A DNA stretch of 56,510 bases from Bacteriovorax sp. BSW11_IV (GCF_000447755.1 NZ_AUNE01000026.1:1-56510), one strand, 5' to 3'; positions 25,421 through 35,064 are shown, counted from the first letter of the stretch. Translations and numbers: made by a program. Notes: generated by a model not told the origin, from the sequence alone.

Positions 25421-26118
25421 ACTTTCTGAACCTCTTGGATGAAAATATAGCCGCTTCCCCAAATCGTTTTAATAAAGCGTGGCTCTTTTGATGAATCATT
25501 AAGCTTTTTTCTAAGGCGACTTATATTAATATCAATTGATCTATCAAAAACATTCCAGTCGACACCTTTAAGAAGGTCCATAACTTCATCACGACTTAGA
25601 ACTTTTCCAGGATGTTCCATGAAGAGAATTAAGATATCAAATTCCATTGTCGTTAATTGTATCTTCTCATTTTCAACTTGAACTTCTCTAGTATTGAGAT
25701 TGACTATAAGATCTTTGGCGATCAACGTATTGCTGCCAAGTGGTTTTTCGTTACGTGCGATTCTTCTTAGTAGAGATTGTATTCTGGCCACAAGTTCTCT
25801 TGGTTCAAATGGTTTTGCCATATAGTCATCGGCACCAATTTCGAGACCAATAATTTTATCAAGTGTCTCACCTCGAGCAGTAAGCATGATGATTGGAACA
25901 TTAGAAAACGTTCGGATCTCTTTACAAAGATCGAGTCCATTAATTTCAGGCATCATAATGTCTAGAATGACAACATCATATGGGCTATCTTTTAATTCCA
26001 CGAGACCTTGTGTTGGTGAAGTTATGGCCTTCGCCTCGATATCAAAGCCTAGGAAAAACTTTGAAAGCAGGCTTCCAATCTTTTCATCATCATCAATAAT
26101 AAGAGCTTTAATTTTCAT
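25417..26118 (-). CDS. OmpR-family response regulator, CpxR-like
   Basis: A 233-aa regulator with a receiver domain (ALIIDDDEK acidic pair, phospho-acceptor Asp in VVILDIMMPE, switch Lys in DDYMAKPFEP) and a winged-helix DNA-binding domain (QLTTMEFDILILFMEHPGKV, INISRLRKKL, IKTIWGSGYIF). It pairs with the downstream kinase. The divergent gene at 26265 encodes a Spy/CpxP-like lipoprotein, the usual target or feedback partner of envelope-stress systems of this type. Between them lie 10-bp-phased TAC repeats that may be its operator. Confidence 0.95.
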   Translation of the reverse strand: MKIKALIIDDDEKIGSLLSKFFLGFDIEAKAITSPTQGLVELKDSPYDVVILDIMMPEINGLDLCKEIRTFSNVPIIMLTARGETLDKIIGLEIGADDYMAKPFEPRELVARIQSLLRRIARNEKPLGSNTLIAKDLIVNLNTREVQVENEKIQLTTMEFDILILFMEHPGKVLSRDEVMDLLKGVDWNVFDRSIDINISRLRKKLNDSSKEPRFIKTIWGSGYIFIQEVQKV

Positions 26119-26176
26119 GCTTGGCCCCTTTCTCTGGTCCTATACTATCATGGAAATATCAGTGTTTTCTATATGT

Positions 26177-26206
26177 TACAATTTGATACAATTTTTTACC
26201 ATCCTG
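26177..26206. promoter_or_regulatory. Candidate operator of the CpxR-like regulator
   Basis: Three consecutive 10-bp units each start with TAC: TACAATTTGA (26177-26186), TACAATTTTT (26187-26196) and TACCATCCTG (26197-26206). OmpR-family regulators bind tandem direct repeats with about one helical turn of spacing, and this array lies between the regulator gene and the divergent Spy/CpxP-like gene. Binding is inferred. Confidence 0.45.
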
Positions 26207-26264
26207 AAAAGATTAAAATCAGGAACTTCGGCATACTGATCCTAAGAAAAGCATGGAGGTGCTT

Positions 26265-26759
26265 ATGAAAATTTTGAAATATGCTGGATTAGTGACTTTA
26301 TTACTATTTGTTTCTTGTAAGGGTGGTGAGGAGAGAGTTAATAAAATCTCTGATCGTGTAACTAAGAAATTGGAGTTGAGTGAAGCTCAAATTGTAAAAT
26401 TATCAGACTTAAAAAGTGCTATCGTGAAAGTTCAAAAAGAAATGGCAGAGAAAAAGAAGGATCGCCCACTAGATTCATTTTTGGCACAGCTGTCGGGTTC
26501 AAGTTTTAATGCAAAAGAAGTTGTAAAGAAGGTTGAAGATGATGCGAAAGCTAGAGTCGCAAATACAAAAGAAATTGCATCTAAAATTGAGGCCTTCCAT
26601 GCAAGTCTTGATGATAAGCAAAAAGAAAAGCTTGCTGGCATGATTGATAAATTTAAAGAAAAGCATGAAAAGAAAAAACAAGAGCGTATGAAAAAGAAGC
26701 TAGAGCGTGAAAGTAAAGACGGTAAAGAAAAACATAGAGAAAAAAGGAAGGAGAGCTAA
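26265..26759 (+). CDS. Spy/CpxP-like periplasmic lipoprotein
   Basis: The ATG at 26265 has GGAGGTG about 5 nt upstream; the ATG at 26253 overlaps that site's flank. The 164-aa product starts with a short lipoprotein-like signal (MKILKYAGLVTLLLFVSC) whose lipobox has Phe rather than Leu at -3. Two degenerate LTxxQ elements, LSEAQIVKL and LDDKQKEKL, place it in the Spy/CpxP family of envelope chaperones and two-component feedback inhibitors. The C-terminus is extremely Lys/Glu-rich. The stop codon falls in the loop of its own terminator. It is divergent from the CpxR-like gene and probably controlled by it. Confidence 0.78.
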   Translation: MKILKYAGLVTLLLFVSCKGGEERVNKISDRVTKKLELSEAQIVKLSDLKSAIVKVQKEMAEKKKDRPLDSFLAQLSGSSFNAKEVVKKVEDDAKARVANTKEIASKIEAFHASLDDKQKEKLAGMIDKFKEKHEKKKQERMKKKLERESKDGKEKHREKRKES

Positions 26760-26768
26760 GCTCTCCTT
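26748..26768. terminator. Bidirectional terminator containing a stop codon
   Basis: A 9-bp stem, AAGGAGAGC (26748-26756) and GCTCTCCTT (26760-26768), has a 3-nt loop that is exactly the TAA stop of the Spy/CpxP-like gene. A T-run follows. It also faces the leftward GST-like gene ending at 26771. Confidence 0.85.
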
Positions 26769-26770
26769 TT

Positions 26771-27487
26771 TTATTTTTGAGCTTGAAAAAGAAGCTTCTT
26801 AATTCTTTTTTCAAAGGCAACCAAGTTTTGATACTTAGAGGCCAGTTTGAAAAGCTCTGGCGTCATTGAAACTTGAAGACAGTTTGTAATAAAACCAAAT
26901 ACTGTTGCATCTAGTGATGATATTTGATCCCCAAAAAAGTATTTTTTGTCTCCTAGCAAAGTCGATAAGGCCTTGAAGTCATCTTCTAGGAAATCCAAAA
27001 CTTCATCGTGTGAGTGTCTACCCATGCCATTCGCATAGAGAGTACTAACTACAGATCGTCTTGAAAGACCGGCCATAATTTTTCTTAGTGGGGCCGGGAT
27101 TTGTGCAAAGAAAATTGGTGCAACGTTGCTCCAGTTTTCTTCAACTTGCCATCTAAAATAGAGAAGTCCCATTCCCATATGGTCTTCAACCATTTTTTTA
27201 TAAGCATTACAATGGGCCATATCGATTGCACTTAGATGTGAATCAAGATCCTTGTTATACTTCTCTTTCATATACTTCAAAATTAATTCAGAGTCACAGA
27301 ATTCATAACCGTGATCGCGAATAATTGGAAGTTTACCCTTTGGCATTTTCTTAGGATTTCCTGCGAAGGGAATTTCTTTAAATGGAATCCCCATGGCCTT
27401 AAAAGCACATTGGAGCTTCACACAAAAAGGTGAAAAATTGGGAGCACTATACTTCTTTGACGTTTTGAACACTACTAGTTCAATCAT
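26771..27487 (-). CDS. Glutathione S-transferase-like protein, FAXC/metaxin type
   Basis: A 238-aa soluble protein with an N-terminal thioredoxin-like GST domain (SAPNFSPFCVKLQCAFKAMGIPF, GKLPIIRDHGYEFCDSELILKYM) and a C-terminal helical GST domain (YFFGDQISSLDATVFGFI). The pattern resembles the FAXC (failed axon connections) and metaxin branch more than classical detoxifying GSTs. Bacterial members are common and mostly uncharacterised. It lies 10 nt after aspA in the same orientation, so the two are probably co-transcribed. Confidence 0.82.
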   Translation of the reverse strand: MIELVVFKTSKKYSAPNFSPFCVKLQCAFKAMGIPFKEIPFAGNPKKMPKGKLPIIRDHGYEFCDSELILKYMKEKYNKDLDSHLSAIDMAHCNAYKKMVEDHMGMGLLYFRWQVEENWSNVAPIFFAQIPAPLRKIMAGLSRRSVVSTLYANGMGRHSHDEVLDFLEDDFKALSTLLGDKKYFFGDQISSLDATVFGFITNCLQVSMTPELFKLASKYQNLVAFEKRIKKLLFQAQK

Positions 27488-27497
27488 TTTTTACCTA

Positions 27498-28913
27498 CTA
27501 CTTAAAACGTTTCGCCATGTACTGAGGGTTAATCATATTTTCTACTGTAAAAATCTTATCGAGTTCTTCTTCGCTCATTAGGCCCTCTTCTAGAACAACT
27601 TGTTTCACAGTTTTTCCAGTAGTAGCACAAATTTTTCCAACTCTGTCGCCGTTGTGGTGTCCAATATATGGATTTAGGAAAGTCACAATCCCAATTGAGT
27701 TCATGACGTTATTATAGCAAACTTCTGAGTTTGCAGTGATGCCATTCACACATTTTTCTCTTAAAGTCCAAAAACCTCTTGTCAGAAGGTGAAGAGATTC
27801 AAACAGTGAACTAGCAAGAACAGGTTCCATAACGTTAAGCTGAAGCTGTCCGGCCTCCGCCGCCATAGTAACAGTGATGTCATTGCCAATAATTTTGAAT
27901 GCAATTTGGTTCACAACCTCTGGAATTACTGGGTTTACCTTTGCTGGCATAATAGAAGAGCCGGCCTGCATTTCAGGCAAATTGATTTCATTCAATCCAG
28001 CTCTTGGACCCGAAGAGAGGAGTCTCAAGTCGTTACAGATTTTTGAGATTTTAACGGCGGCCCTTTTTACCGTTCCTGACATCATTACATATGCACCTGT
28101 ATCACTTGTGGCCTCCACAAGGTTCTCAGCTGGTACAAAATGAGCGCCAGCAATTTTGGCCAGGTGTTTTATGGCCAGTGCAGAGTATTCTTTAGGGGCA
28201 TTAATACCTGTACCAATGGCAGTTGCTCCAAGGTTTACCTCTAAAATAAGTTCTTGAGACATTTTTAGAGTTTTAATTTCTTCTTTCATCGTTACAGCAA
28301 AGGCCTCGAACTCTTGTCCTAAAGACATAGGAACTGCATCCTGAAGTTGAGTTCTTCCCATTTTTAAAACAGCAGCAAATTCTTTACCTTTTAAAGAAAA
28401 GCTTTCAACTAGCTTTTCAAGCTCTTCAATAAGAAGGCCCATTTTAAAATAAAGGGCAACGCGAAAACCTGTAGGGTAGGCGTCGTTTGTGGACTGACAT
28501 TTATTCACATGATCGTTTGGATCGAGAATATTGTATTGACCCTTTTCGTGGCCATAAAGCTCAAGGGCAATATTGGCAATAACTTCATTTGTATTCATAT
28601 TTACAGAAGTCCCTGCGCCACCTTGAAAGATATCCGTTTTAAATGAACTGTAGTACTTTTCACCATTTTCCAAAAGTTCATCACAAGCTTTGATAATCAT
28701 GGCGGCCTTATCTTCTGGAATTGTTCCTAATTCCATATTGGCCAAGGCACTTGCTTTTTTTGTCATTACCATTCCTCTTACGAAGATGGGATAATCACCA
28801 ATACAAGAAGGTGTGATATTGAAGTTTTCCATGGCCCTTAATGTGTGGATACCATAGTAAGCATTTTTAGGTATTTCTTTTTCACCAAGTAGGTCATGTT
28901 CAATTCTTGTCAT
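27498..28913 (-). CDS. aspA: Aspartate ammonia-lyase
   Basis: A 471-aa fumarase/aspartase-superfamily enzyme that interconverts L-aspartate with fumarate and ammonia. The family signature [11 protein letters not shown], with catalytic Ser in the flexible loop, is intact. [32 protein letters not shown] and [10 protein letters not shown] are typical of aspartase rather than fumarase. The ATG at 28913 is preferred because GGAG lies 8 nt upstream, whereas the longer frame would start at a TTG (28925). It feeds amino-acid carbon into the TCA cycle. An inverted repeat in its leader may regulate it. Confidence 0.96.
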   Translation of the reverse strand: MTRIEHDLLGEKEIPKNAYYGIHTLRAMENFNITPSCIGDYPIFVRGMVMTKKASALANMELGTIPEDKAAMIIKACDELLENGEKYYSSFKTDIFQGGAGTSVNMNTNEVIANIALELYGHEKGQYNILDPNDHVNKCQSTNDAYPTGFRVALYFKMGLLIEELEKLVESFSLKGKEFAAVLKMGRTQLQDAVPMSLGQEFEAFAVTMKEEIKTLKMSQELILEVNLGATAIGTGINAPKEYSALAIKHLAKIAGAHFVPAENLVEATSDTGAYVMMSGTVKRAAVKISKICNDLRLLSSGPRAGLNEINLPEMQAGSSIMPAKVNPVIPEVVNQIAFKIIGNDITVTMAAEAGQLQLNVMEPVLASSLFESLHLLTRGFWTLREKCVNGITANSEVCYNNVMNSIGIVTFLNPYIGHHNGDRVGKICATTGKTVKQVVLEEGLMSEEELDKIFTVENMINPQYMAKRFK

Positions 28914-28926
28914 AAAAGTCTCCAAA

Positions 28927-28980
28927 AGGCATTTTTAAGCTAAAATGCCTATACTATAGAATAAGAATTATTTTTTGTAA
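28927..28980 (-). promoter_or_regulatory. aspA promoter and leader inverted repeat
   Basis: On the minus strand TTACAA (28980-28975) and TATAGT (28958-28953), 16 bp apart, form a plausible sigma-70 promoter. Just downstream a perfect 9-bp inverted repeat, AGGCATTTT with AAAATGCCT (28927-28935 and 28942-28950), covers the expected transcription start and could be an operator or leader hairpin. Confidence 0.5.
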
Positions 28981-29005
28981 CAGGAATTTGATGTAAAAAG
29001 AGTGA

Positions 29006-31756
29006 CTAAGTTCTTTTTGCTCTAGTTAGGGATTTGTTTAGGGCGGTTATGAGCAGATTTCTCTCAATTGGTTTAGCAATATAGTCATTCATTCCTGCAT
29101 TAAGACACTTTTCCTTGTCTTCTTTCATGGCGTTAGCTGTTAAGGCAATGATATAGATATTTTCTAGTTTTAGACTTTCTCTTATAACTTTTGTGGCCTC
29201 GTATCCATCGAGCACTGGCATCTGACAGTCCATTAAAATAATATCGAAATGCTCTTTTTGAATCATATTAATGGCCATGCTTCCGTCGTTGCATGTTTTA
29301 CTTTCAAGTCCGAGTTTTTCCAGTAATCGCTCTGTGATTTTTTGATTGATAAGATTATCTTCAACGATCAATATTTTTTTAGAATAAAGCTCTGAACTTA
29401 ATCGTACAGTATTGATTTTATTGATTTCATACTCAATTTCATCGACTTGCTCTAGAGGAACTTCAAAGGTAAACATTGAACCTCCATCATTGGCCTTTTC
29501 GTAGCTAAGATTTCCTCCGAGAATTGAAGCGAGACCTTTAGATATGGAAAGGCCCAAACCCGTTCCTTTATAAAGCTTATTGGCGCCAGAGCTTAATTGT
29601 TCAAATGGTGTAAAGAGTTTAATGGCATCAGATTCTTTAATACCAATTCCACTATCAATGACTCTAAATTTAATAAAAGTGGCCTGATCATTTTCACTGG
29701 CCGAAATTCTAATTTTTACAAAGCCTTTGTTGGTAAATTTAATGGCATTGGAGATCAAATTGATAAGAATTTGTTTTATTCTAGTAGGGTCGCCTCTCAT
29801 GAAGTCGTGAATTGTACCTTTTTTAGAAATTGAAAACTCCAAATTCTTATGTTCCGCCATGGGTTTAAACATAGCACTTATCTCTTTAATCAATTGATTG
29901 AGTGAAAAGTTATGCTCTTGAACTGTTAATTTGTTAGATTCAAGTTTAGAAAAGTCTAGTATGTCATCAATAATGATCAGAAGATCTTTGGCAGATTTCG
30001 TTATTGTTTGGAGGTCTTCTTTTTGCTTTTTATTAGTAAGGTTGTCTTCTAAGAGATCGGCCATTCCAAGGATGGCATTCATAGGAGTTCTTATTTCGTG
30101 ACTCATATTGGCCAAAAAAATAGTTTTGGCCAAGGTCGCTTCTTGGAGTTGAGCATTGATAATTTGTAGCTCTTTGGTTTTTTTGCTGACTTCTCTTTGG
30201 ATTTCTTGACCGCGTCCTGAAAAAGTTAAAAGAAAGATTCCTAATAAACACGATAGACTTAGTCCTCCGATAAGTATGGCCCAAGAGAGCATGGTCTCAC
30301 TTCTAGAGAAGTAGGTCATTTTTGGAGACATACTGATATTGTAATCGCGATTATAGATTTTTTCGGGGTAGTGAAAAAGAATATTAGGATAGTCTGGGAC
30401 TTGAGTATCATTGATAGTGTAGAGGGTGTCGTTAATATTATCGGTTACAAAGTTGAATTCAAAATGAATTTCTGTGAAATCCTGATTATCTAAGGCCTTT
30501 CTGAAAAAGGTATTCACATTGATATATCCAAGGATAACGCCAAGGACTTCTTCTTTACTTTCAACATATTTTTTCTTGTTATAAACGGGAATGATGAGAA
30601 GGAGTTCTTTCTCATCTCCATGGCTATTATGATGAGTCACACTTAATAAGGTAGGAGAATAAAGGACGATGGCATAATTAATGGCCTTTAAAATCTCTTC
30701 ATCGTTATTGATGTTTTTTCCTAGGGTATTATTTAAAACACTGGCCGGAGAGGCATATTCTACTATAAAGGCCTCACCATTGGAGTAGACGTCTTCTTGA
30801 TTGATTTCAATCTTTCTTCTTGTTTCCTTTGAAATTTGATCACGCAGCTTTTTCACATCATGGGCCTTCGTTAAAGGTGCCCATTGAAAAGAGGTCAATC
30901 CTCCTTCGTCACCAATAATATGGGAGACGAATTCATGAAATTCACTGCGATCAACATTATTACTGGCATAGAAGAGATTGCGAATTGATTCAACTTTACT
31001 AATAGTCTTTTGAAATTCGCCTTGAATGCTCATTTGCATTTTCATCGCGATTTTACCAAAGTCCTCTTCCATGCGATTGTATTCGCTACGGCTTAAGTTC
31101 CAAAAAACAACCATGCAAAGGATGACACTAACAAGTAGGGGGGAGCTAATGGCCAGTCTTCTTTGTTTCCATAAACTTTTTTCTTTACCAATATAGCTAA
31201 TGAGTATGGGAAATACTAAGAGTATCCCTAGAGTGTCACCTACCCACCAGTTAAACCAAGTGAATAGAACATTTTTAAAATCTATTTGATCGTTAAGATA
31301 TAAAACTGTCGTTGCAAAAATTGAATTAAACAAACAACTAACGGGACCGGCCAAGAGTAGAAAGAAAATAACGTCTCTGGCCTTAACAAGTGGGAGTTGG
31401 TGATTGTAAAAAGGTCTAGAAAAAAGATAACCAAATGTCGCTTGAGCAACACAACCCAAACCAATGATTACCGGAATCACATATAAAGCAGCGCTGGAAG
31501 AGTCTCCCCCCGCACTAATTTGTGAAGTAATATTCAAAAAAAATGAACCGAAGAAAATTCCAGGAAGACAATTGATGCCGTAGGCATATAGGAAGGCCAA
31601 AGCAATTCCGGTGGGTGGAAAGATAGCGGAAGCGAACCCTGGAGGGATGGCCATAATAAGACTTAGCTTCCCCATGACAAAAAAGAGAACTGTAAGAATG
31701 AAATTCTGCATTAGAACTCTAACTAAATCCTCAGATGACTTTTGCCTTTGTTTCAT
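29006..31756 (-). CDS. MASE1-CHASE hybrid sensor histidine kinase
   Basis: A 916-aa membrane kinase. Residues 1 to about 210 form a MASE1-type integral sensor (FPPTGIALAFLYAYGINCLPG). A CHASE extracytoplasmic sensor follows (EFHEFVSHIIGDEGGLTSFQWAP), then another membrane helix near residue 500. Next is a HisKA domain with ANMSHEIRTPMNAILG, an ATPase domain (NLISNAIKFTNKG, DSGIGI, GTGLGLSISKGLASILGG), and a C-terminal receiver with phospho-acceptor Asp in IILMDCQMPVLDGYEA and Lys in NDYIAKPIE. CHASE domains sense small extracellular ligands. No output protein is encoded nearby, so the phosphate probably passes on through an unlinked partner. Confidence 0.93.
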   Translation of the reverse strand: MKQRQKSSEDLVRVLMQNFILTVLFFVMGKLSLIMAIPPGFASAIFPPTGIALAFLYAYGINCLPGIFFGSFFLNITSQISAGGDSSSAALYVIPVIIGLGCVAQATFGYLFSRPFYNHQLPLVKARDVIFFLLLAGPVSCLFNSIFATTVLYLNDQIDFKNVLFTWFNWWVGDTLGILLVFPILISYIGKEKSLWKQRRLAISSPLLVSVILCMVVFWNLSRSEYNRMEEDFGKIAMKMQMSIQGEFQKTISKVESIRNLFYASNNVDRSEFHEFVSHIIGDEGGLTSFQWAPLTKAHDVKKLRDQISKETRRKIEINQEDVYSNGEAFIVEYASPASVLNNTLGKNINNDEEILKAINYAIVLYSPTLLSVTHHNSHGDEKELLLIIPVYNKKKYVESKEEVLGVILGYINVNTFFRKALDNQDFTEIHFEFNFVTDNINDTLYTINDTQVPDYPNILFHYPEKIYNRDYNISMSPKMTYFSRSETMLSWAILIGGLSLSCLLGIFLLTFSGRGQEIQREVSKKTKELQIINAQLQEATLAKTIFLANMSHEIRTPMNAILGMADLLEDNLTNKKQKEDLQTITKSAKDLLIIIDDILDFSKLESNKLTVQEHNFSLNQLIKEISAMFKPMAEHKNLEFSISKKGTIHDFMRGDPTRIKQILINLISNAIKFTNKGFVKIRISASENDQATFIKFRVIDSGIGIKESDAIKLFTPFEQLSSGANKLYKGTGLGLSISKGLASILGGNLSYEKANDGGSMFTFEVPLEQVDEIEYEINKINTVRLSSELYSKKILIVEDNLINQKITERLLEKLGLESKTCNDGSMAINMIQKEHFDIILMDCQMPVLDGYEATKVIRESLKLENIYIIALTANAMKEDKEKCLNAGMNDYIAKPIERNLLITALNKSLTRAKRT

Positions 31757-31951
31757 ACTGAACTCATAACTCTGGATACATAGGATCCATTCATAATTGG
31801 AAAATACAATATGATTATAAAGGACTTTAATTGCTCGAAAGCATTGAAAACAAAGAATTTAGGATATCTTGATGTAAAACCAAGCAAGAATATACGCTTT
31901 GGATTAAAAAGCTTTCGAATTCATATTAATGTTGGGGTGTTGTGTGAAAAA

Positions 31952-32028
<77 letters not shown>

Positions 32029-32157
32029 ATTGGATATAAAATACCGGTCTGTGGAGAGTTAAATTAAAGGTCTAAGCCTTAAATGTCAAGACAAAGATCG
32101 GATAAAATACACTCACAGTAAGTTTTTCAAATTTCGAAAATATGGTAGGGTAACAGC

Positions 32158-33492
32158 ATGAATTTAATTGGAAAACAGAATATTTTTACACCGAAGTCAC
32201 TGGTGCAGCTCCAAGAGCTTATTACTAATGGGCAGGCCCTTGTTTTAACAGGAGCTAAGACCTCTACTGTGCTGCCTTTTGATCGCTTAGAAGACGTCTC
32301 ATGCCTTGATTTAAGCTGTCTGCCTAAAGAAGCAAAAATTATTGACTCCCATTTGGTCGTTACGGGTCCTGTCACATGGGCCGAAGCGAGGGCCTTGGCC
32401 CAATCGCAAAATTTTGATCTAATGGCCATGCCCACAGAGGAGTCAGCCTATGTTCTCTCTGGAATTGCCACTTCTGCAACTGGTGAGTTGAGTTTTGGCT
32501 TTGGGGCCATTCGCGATCATGTCGTGTGGCTTGAATACATGAACTCACAGGGAGAGATTTCTAAACTAGAATCTTCTCAAGATCTCAAAGTAGAGCTAGA
32601 TGAAGTATTGCAAGAGGCCCTCGGTGAATATGAAAAAGAGTATTCTCCTTATAGTCATTTTAAAAATGGACCGTTTCCGCGTTTTGAAAAAGCTACTGAT
32701 TTAATGGTTGGAACTGAAGGGCAGTTGGGAGTTATTACCAAAGCGGCATTCAAGCTTAGACCAAAAAAGCTAAGCGATTTTCTTTTTATCAACCTGCCTC
32801 GCTGGCAAGAAGATTATGGAATGCATTTGGCCTTATTTGAATACGCACAAACGAGAAGAGGCGATATTTATTCAGTTGAATTAATGGACGAGGCCTCAAT
32901 GAATTATCTCGATAAAAGTGTGCGCCCTTTTGAAAAGGGTGATGTGCTTTTTATGGAAGTAGATCAAGATGTCTTAGAAGACGTTTATCATGAATTGTCT
33001 GATATCCAGAATTTTCATATGGACCAAGTTCTTATGGTTGGTCACTCTAAGGCCATGCAGATGCGCCTACAAATTCCAAGAGCGATTAATGAGAGAAACT
33101 CTAGGCTTGGTATTATTAAAAAGGGAACCGATGCTCAAGTGAGAAGGGATAAGATTTCTCTTCTACTTGATACTTATAAAGAAATGGCAGAGCTAGGAAT
33201 TGACTGCATCTTATTTGGCCATTTTGGGGATGCTCATCTTCACTTTAATTTTCTTCCAACAAGCGAACAAGTGCATAAGTGTGATGAAGCTCTCGTGAGT
33301 TTTTATAACAAGATTCACTTGTTAAAAGGTTCTCCATTTGCAGAGCACGGAATTGGACTTATTAAACAGAAATTTATGGGCCCTTTTTACAATGAAAAGA
33401 TAAAAAGAGTTTTTTATCTTCTGAAAAAGAAGTACGATCCGGCGAATAAATTTTTCCCAATGGGATATTTCAATATCAAGGATAATCAGTAG
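32158..33492 (+). CDS. GlcD-type FAD-linked oxidase
   Basis: A 444-aa flavoprotein of the FAD-linked oxidase family (glycolate oxidase GlcD, D-lactate dehydrogenase). An N-terminal FAD PCMH domain is seen in QALVLTGAKTSTVLPF and GTEGQLGVITKAAFKLRP, and a C-terminal cap carries HFGDAHLHFNFLP with the metal- and substrate-binding histidines and AEHGIG near the end. It likely oxidises a 2-hydroxyacid, with electrons passing to the respiratory chain; the exact substrate cannot be read from sequence. AGGG lies 8 nt before the ATG. Its stop overlaps the rsgA start codon by one base. Confidence 0.88.
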   Translation: MNLIGKQNIFTPKSLVQLQELITNGQALVLTGAKTSTVLPFDRLEDVSCLDLSCLPKEAKIIDSHLVVTGPVTWAEARALAQSQNFDLMAMPTEESAYVLSGIATSATGELSFGFGAIRDHVVWLEYMNSQGEISKLESSQDLKVELDEVLQEALGEYEKEYSPYSHFKNGPFPRFEKATDLMVGTEGQLGVITKAAFKLRPKKLSDFLFINLPRWQEDYGMHLALFEYAQTRRGDIYSVELMDEASMNYLDKSVRPFEKGDVLFMEVDQDVLEDVYHELSDIQNFHMDQVLMVGHSKAMQMRLQIPRAINERNSRLGIIKKGTDAQVRRDKISLLLDTYKEMAELGIDCILFGHFGDAHLHFNFLPTSEQVHKCDEALVSFYNKIHLLKGSPFAEHGIGLIKQKFMGPFYNEKIKRVFYLLKKKYDPANKFFPMGYFNIKDNQ

Positions 33493-34466
33493 TGACGAAG
33501 GCCCGCGTATATATGTCTGCAAAAAGAGAGTTTACTTGTCGAGTGCTAGAGACAGGTGAGCTTGTTCTGGCAAAGGCCTTAGGTAATCTACTTAAAAAAG
33601 GTGACTCGATTGTCGTTGGCGATTACGTTGATATTTCACTCATTGAAGAAACAGGCGAATATATCATCAATTCAGTAGATGATCGTAAAAATGAAATTTT
33701 TAGAATTCTCATTCGTGAAGCAAAAAGAAAAGTTACGGCTTCCAATGTGGATTTATTAATTATCCTCTCATCTGTATCAAAACCTCAATACAAACGCGGA
33801 ATTATAGATCGCTTTTTAGTTCGCGCTTGCCAATGGGGGATTTTACCGGTGGTGGTTTTTAACAAAATGGATCAATACGATCCTGAAGAATTTGATATCA
33901 ACTTCGAGGCCGAAAGACTTGAGGGTTTAGGCGCCAAATGTTTTGAAATCTCTGCTAAGGATACAGCTTACAAGGCCAAGTATTTGGCAGAAGGTTTTGA
34001 ACAACTGCAGGCCCTCGTAAAAGATAAAACTTCAATCTTTGTCGGACAATCTGGGGTTGGAAAAAGTAAAACGATTACGGCCCTTGCTCAAGGGGATGTC
34101 GTTTTAAAAACACAAGAAGTTGGTAGGGCCGGGAAAGGTTCACACACCACGACTTGGTCTGAAATTGTAAACTGCCATAATTTTGAAGTTATCGATTCCC
34201 CTGGAATTCGTTCTTTCTCATTAGATGATATTGATCCCGATGATCTTCTCTCTCTTTTTCCTGATCTCGAAGAGATTGCGGTGAACTGCCAGTTTAATAA
34301 CTGCACTCATGAAGAAGGTGTAAAGGGTTGTCGTTTTTGGTCATCTGAACTTGATCCCGAAACCGAAGAAGGGGCCCTTGTGCACTCGCGCTTAGAATCC
34401 TATATGCGAATTCATGAGGAAATTTGTCAAACCCCGTTCTGGCAAAAGCAGAATAAGTACTCTTAA
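33492..34466 (+). CDS. rsgA: Ribosome small-subunit maturation GTPase RsgA
   Basis: A 324-aa circularly permuted GTPase (YjeQ family) that checks late 30S assembly. An N-terminal OB fold is followed by G4 (VFNKMDQYD), G1 (GQSGVGKSKT), G3 (DSPGIRSF) in the permuted order, and a C-terminal zinc finger (CQFNNCTH...GC). The start is either GTG 33492, overlapping the previous stop TAG by one base, or ATG 33513; neither has a strong Shine-Dalgarno. I list the GTG because coupling to the upstream gene is plausible. Confidence 0.96.
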   Translation: MTKARVYMSAKREFTCRVLETGELVLAKALGNLLKKGDSIVVGDYVDISLIEETGEYIINSVDDRKNEIFRILIREAKRKVTASNVDLLIILSSVSKPQYKRGIIDRFLVRACQWGILPVVVFNKMDQYDPEEFDINFEAERLEGLGAKCFEISAKDTAYKAKYLAEGFEQLQALVKDKTSIFVGQSGVGKSKTITALAQGDVVLKTQEVGRAGKGSHTTTWSEIVNCHNFEVIDSPGIRSFSLDDIDPDDLLSLFPDLEEIAVNCQFNNCTHEEGVKGCRFWSSELDPETEEGALVHSRLESYMRIHEEICQTPFWQKQNKYS

Positions 34467-34558
34467 TACTTAGATTCTCTCATTCTCCATTAAAGACAAG
34501 GCCTAGCTTGACCGATAGGACAAGGGATAGTCGTCTGACGTAATTAATGGAGCAAAGA

Positions 34559-35017
34559 ATGGCAAATAAGGTATTGAATTTTGTAGATAAGAGAAAAGAG
34601 AATATTGAAAAGAAGAGACGTAATTTTGAACGTCTATTGTTTCAAAACTTTCTTGGCGCCTACACGGTAATCGATGCTAATGAAACAGTATATCCTGTTG
34701 AACTAGTTGATATTTCATACGATGGATGCCTTTTCCAGATTCCTTGGAACTTTGATAAAGACAAGGCCTTCAAAACTGATACTGAAATCAAGATGAGAAT
34801 GTATTTTACTAAACATTCGTATATTCCTGTTGTGGTTAATATCCGTTATGGCAAAGAATACGTTGATACAAATGGCCAAACATATATGCATTACGGTTGT
34901 GAATTTGATAAGACTCTTCCTTCTTTCGAGGCGATGAAGAACTTTATCAGCTTTATGTATGCCTTCGCAGAGCACTCGACTATTGATAAGGGCGATGCGA
35001 GAGCTTATTTTCTCTAA
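34559..35017 (+). CDS. PilZ-like domain protein
   Basis: A 152-aa cytoplasmic protein. GGAG lies 7 nt before the ATG at 34559 and overlaps the ATG at 34547, so the shorter form is chosen. The region KKRRNFERLL is followed about 35 residues later by VDISYDGCLFQI, close to the PilZ signature RxxxR...DxSxxG that binds c-di-GMP. YIPVVVNIRYG and MHYGCEFD complete the beta barrel pattern. The Arg spacing is not perfect, so ligand binding is uncertain. It is a single-gene unit with its own terminator. Confidence 0.75.
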   Translation: MANKVLNFVDKRKENIEKKRRNFERLLFQNFLGAYTVIDANETVYPVELVDISYDGCLFQIPWNFDKDKAFKTDTEIKMRMYFTKHSYIPVVVNIRYGKEYVDTNGQTYMHYGCEFDKTLPSFEAMKNFISFMYAFAEHSTIDKGDARAYFL

Positions 35018-35041
35018 ATAAAGTTACAGATATGACTTATG

Positions 35042-35064
35042 AAGACCCGCTTTTTGCGGGTCTT
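35042..35064 (+). terminator. Rho-independent terminator
   Basis: A 9-bp stem, AAGACCCGC (35042-35050) and GCGGGTCTT (35056-35064), with a TTTTT loop is followed by a T-rich tail. It ends the PilZ-like gene. Confidence 0.9.

Noticed and set aside
25421-25462. Upstream ATG for the CpxA-like kinase
   Set aside because: It lies 46 nt inside the regulator gene; the ATG at 25420 gives the usual 4-nt coupling overlap.
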